From Spirosoma telluris (GTDB taxonomy: Bacteria > Bacteroidota > Bacteroidia > Cytophagales > Spirosomataceae), in assembly GCA_003259005.1 (NCBI GenBank), contig QLII01000001.1, forward strand, positions 6,067,001-6,131,000: DNA of 64,000 nucleotides. Reading direction: 5' to 3'. Position 1 is the stretch's first letter, and every line of letters begins with the position of its first letter. Below are positions 62,225 through 64,000 of the stretch, in pieces. A program made the translations under genes and the position numbers. The notes under the pieces were generated by a model. The model saw nothing but the letters and a program-made list of their open reading frames with translations, ran no database searches and was not told the DNA's origin.

Positions 62225-63319
62225 TTAACCCATAGTATTTGAGTCTTTTTTAAGGCTCAATGCGTCGAATGGGCTTTTGATGTTTTCTAGCGTACGTTTG
62301 CTCACGTGGGTGTAGCGGAGGGTGGTTTTCAGGTCATTGTGACCTAGCAGTTCTTGAATAAGCTTGATGTCGGTGCCAGCTTCGTGCAAATGCGTGGCAT
62401 AGCTGTGGCGTAGGCTGTGAAACGTTACATCTTGCAATATGTTAGCGGAATTTTTTGCTCGATGAAAAATCTGTTGCAAGCTACGTGTACTATATGGCTC
62501 ATCTGCATACTGCCCTTCAAAAAGCCAATTCTTGGGTTTGTAAACCACGTAATAGTTCCGCAAAAGGTCTAAAATTCCTTGCGAGAGTGCTACTACTCGG
62601 TCTTTTTTACCTTTTGCCCCTTTGATGTTAATAATCATTCGTTCTGAATGGATGTCTTTGACGTTAAGGTTCACCACCTCGCTCACCCGCAAGCCCGCCG
62701 AATAAGCCAGATAAATCATGGTTTTGTGTTTGAGATTTTCGAGTTGAGCAAACAGCTTTTCCATCTGGCTAACTGCCAGCACGTTGGGCAAACTGAGTTT
62801 CTTTTTTGGGCGTGGTATATCAAAAAAGAACCTTTCACGGTGGAGCACCTGCTCAAAATAAAATTTTACCGCGTTTATACGGCTGTGTAGGGTGTTTTCT
62901 GAAAGTTTCAGTGTATTGGTACAATACAGAAAATAGCTGCGTAGCCGGTCAGCACTTAGGTCATCAACAGGGGTAGCTTTGAGCAAATACAACAATTGAG
63001 CGAACTCATTCCGGTAGGTTTTGAGCGTGCTTGGGCTATAGGCTTTCAACTGTAAAGTTTCAATTAGGGCTGTAAAGGCGGGCGGATTGGTCGGATGAAT
63101 ATGAGCAATTACGTCTTTGCCAGCTAAGGGTGTGGCCAAGCCAAATAATTGGCGATAGTGTGGATTATCAACTATGTACCACGCTTTTTGAGATTGGCTC
63201 CAACGGGCCCCACTTAGTTCCCTGACGCGCTTGTTTAGCTCTTTATTGTACTCAAACCGGATGAAAATCACGTCTTTCCCGTTATGCCTGGTGCATTCGT
63301 AGATTATTTTCTGCTTCAT
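62225..63319 (-). CDS. IntI/Xer-like tyrosine recombinase
   Basis: This ~364-residue recombinase starts at ATG 63319 (MKQKIIYECTRHNGKD); an ATG at 63361 would add 14 residues. The N-terminal ~60 residues form a Bacteroidota-type extra domain. The core-binding part is YSPSTLKTYRNEFAQLLY. Catalytic residues: Arg in SAGLRVSEV, Lys in GAKGKKDRVV, His/Arg in FHSLRHSYATHL, His in LLGHNDLKTTLRY and the Tyr in RYTHVS. The tail KSPFDAL recalls IntI. The IntI-specific extra domain before the HxLRH box is absent. It flanks the AT-rich cassettes with attC-like palindromes, and a CTATGGG/CCCATAG hairpin overlaps its stop. Confidence 0.85.
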   Translation of the reverse strand: MKQKIIYECTRHNGKDVIFIRFEYNKELNKRVRELSGARWSQSQKAWYIVDNPHYRQLFGLATPLAGKDVIAHIHPTNPPAFTALIETLQLKAYSPSTLKTYRNEFAQLLYLLKATPVDDLSADRLRSYFLYCTNTLKLSENTLHSRINAVKFYFEQVLHRERFFFDIPRPKKKLSLPNVLAVSQMEKLFAQLENLKHKTMIYLAYSAGLRVSEVVNLNVKDIHSERMIINIKGAKGKKDRVVALSQGILDLLRNYYVVYKPKNWLFEGQYADEPYSTRSLQQIFHRAKNSANILQDVTFHSLRHSYATHLHEAGTDIKLIQELLGHNDLKTTLRYTHVSKRTLENIKSPFDALSLKKDSNTMG

Positions 63320-63399
63320 ATGAACTGGTCTTGTCCAAACAAAGCAACACGATTCCAACAAAAAATAAAACCCAGATAACGACTGGCTTGGTTACTTTC

Positions 63400-64000
63400 T
63401 CAAAGCGATAACGCAACCAATTCTCCGGGATGGCCGATAGCGCCAACGGCCACAACGATATATTGCTTCCCGTTAGTGGAATAGGTCATGGGCAACCCGG
63501 CTTGATTGGCGGGTAAGGTAATCTCTGATAGGATTTGACCGGTTTGTTTGTCGTAGGATCGAAACTTGTTTCCGCCACCGCCATCAGAGCCATACAAACC
63601 CGCTCCTTCTCCGGCAAATAACAGGGTTTTTGTCACCAGCATGCCCACCCGATCGGGTAAACCGGTTCGGGGAATCTTGAGGCCTTTTAACGCCGGAATA
63701 TCCTTTACCCAGCCAGGCGTATCGGCATTGGGCACCATCCATTTGTGATCGCCGGTGTTCAGATCAATGGCCGTGATTCGTCCATAAGGCGGTTTTACTA
63801 ACGGTAACCCATAGGGGCCAATGCGGGCATTTCCCATATAGGCGATGTAATCCATATCCGACAGGTTGGGAGCGGACTCCAAGCTCATTGGCCGGATAAC
63901 CGTACTTGACGAAACATACAGAACTCCGGTCTCCGGGTCCAGAACACCCCCTTGCCAATTAGCACCACCCACCGCATCGGGCAGCATTAAGGTACCTAAA
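63400..64000 (-). CDS. C-terminal part of a PQQ-dependent dehydrogenase (runs off the window)
   Basis: About 200 residues of a quinoprotein alcohol/glucose dehydrogenase-like beta-propeller, open to the window edge. It includes GGANWQGGVLDPETGVLYV, PYGRITAIDLNTGDHKWMVPN (propeller W-motif), AGEGAGLYG, SYDKQTGQILSEITLPANQAGLP and the C-terminal YIVVAVGA. Such enzymes oxidise sugars or alcohols in the periplasm and pass electrons to the respiratory chain. The N-terminus and any signal peptide lie beyond the window. The gene is not disrupted in the visible part. Confidence 0.85.
   Translation of the reverse strand, partial: LGTLMLPDAVGGANWQGGVLDPETGVLYVSSSTVIRPMSLESAPNLSDMDYIAYMGNARIGPYGLPLVKPPYGRITAIDLNTGDHKWMVPNADTPGWVKDIPALKGLKIPRTGLPDRVGMLVTKTLLFAGEGAGLYGSDGGGGNKFRSYDKQTGQILSEITLPANQAGLPMTYSTNGKQYIVVAVGAIGHPGELVALSL

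Overview
The window looks like chromosome from a Cytophagales bacterium (Bacteroidota), most like Spirosoma and relatives. The evidence is the rRNA operon sequence, promoters with a TAnnTTTG -7 box, a tRNA gene with no encoded CCA, weak Shine-Dalgarno sequences, Bacteroidota-type integrases, and 17-residue NTFIG/NTTG repeat proteins.

Left part (1-7960): a decayed accessory region. It holds a type I restriction (HsdR) tail fragment, a single-domain response regulator, a giant repeat-built exported protein, an IS5-family element sitting between two unrelated broken genes, and a lipoprotein DNA/RNA endonuclease. It ends in a fragment of tRNA-Gly plus a copy of that tRNA's terminator.

Integrated element (about 7960-27756): 45-bp direct repeats, one inside the intact tRNA-Gly(CCC) gene, bound a 19.8-kb element. 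It encodes a tyrosine integrase beside attL, an AlpA-like HTH protein, a VRR-NUC nuclease, a P4-type primase-helicase, a DUF6371/Toprim-like protein, an HNH nuclease and a short protein resembling those next to phage terminases. This resembles a phage satellite. Its cargo looks defensive: an Abi_2 protein with a hairpin RNA just upstream, a type IIG restriction-modification enzyme, UmuDC, and a three-gene set (HATPase/STAS protein, STAS-like protein, PIN nuclease). The outer endonuclease gene at 6.6-7.4 kb is a close paralogue of the one inside the element, so two related islands probably stacked at the same tRNA.

Core chromosome (27.8-54.3 kb): bioA, kdsC, an RsmF-type methyltransferase, an alpha/beta hydrolase, fabI, a lipoprotein, a PhoD-like phosphatase, a SnoaL-like lipoprotein, sbcC-sbcD, a complete 16S-23S-5S operon behind three tandem promoters and with no spacer tRNAs, and a leucine cluster leuC-leuD-leuA/cimA-(methyltransferase)-leuB-leuA read on the minus strand. 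Many intergenic gaps hold long imperfect palindromes whose arms are made of short degenerate tandem repeats.

Right accessory block (54.5-63.4 kb): AT-rich genes (a Zn-ribbon protein, and a NERD nuclease/SF1-like protein with a TPR/OB-like partner) are separated by related attC-like palindromes. An IS200-type transposase and an IntI/Xer-like tyrosine recombinase follow. This is a candidate integron-like cassette array. The window ends inside a PQQ-dependent dehydrogenase gene.

Eight genes are each interrupted by one missing base in a short G/C run. This shared signature suggests sequencing error more than biological decay, so those genes are annotated at full corrected extent.
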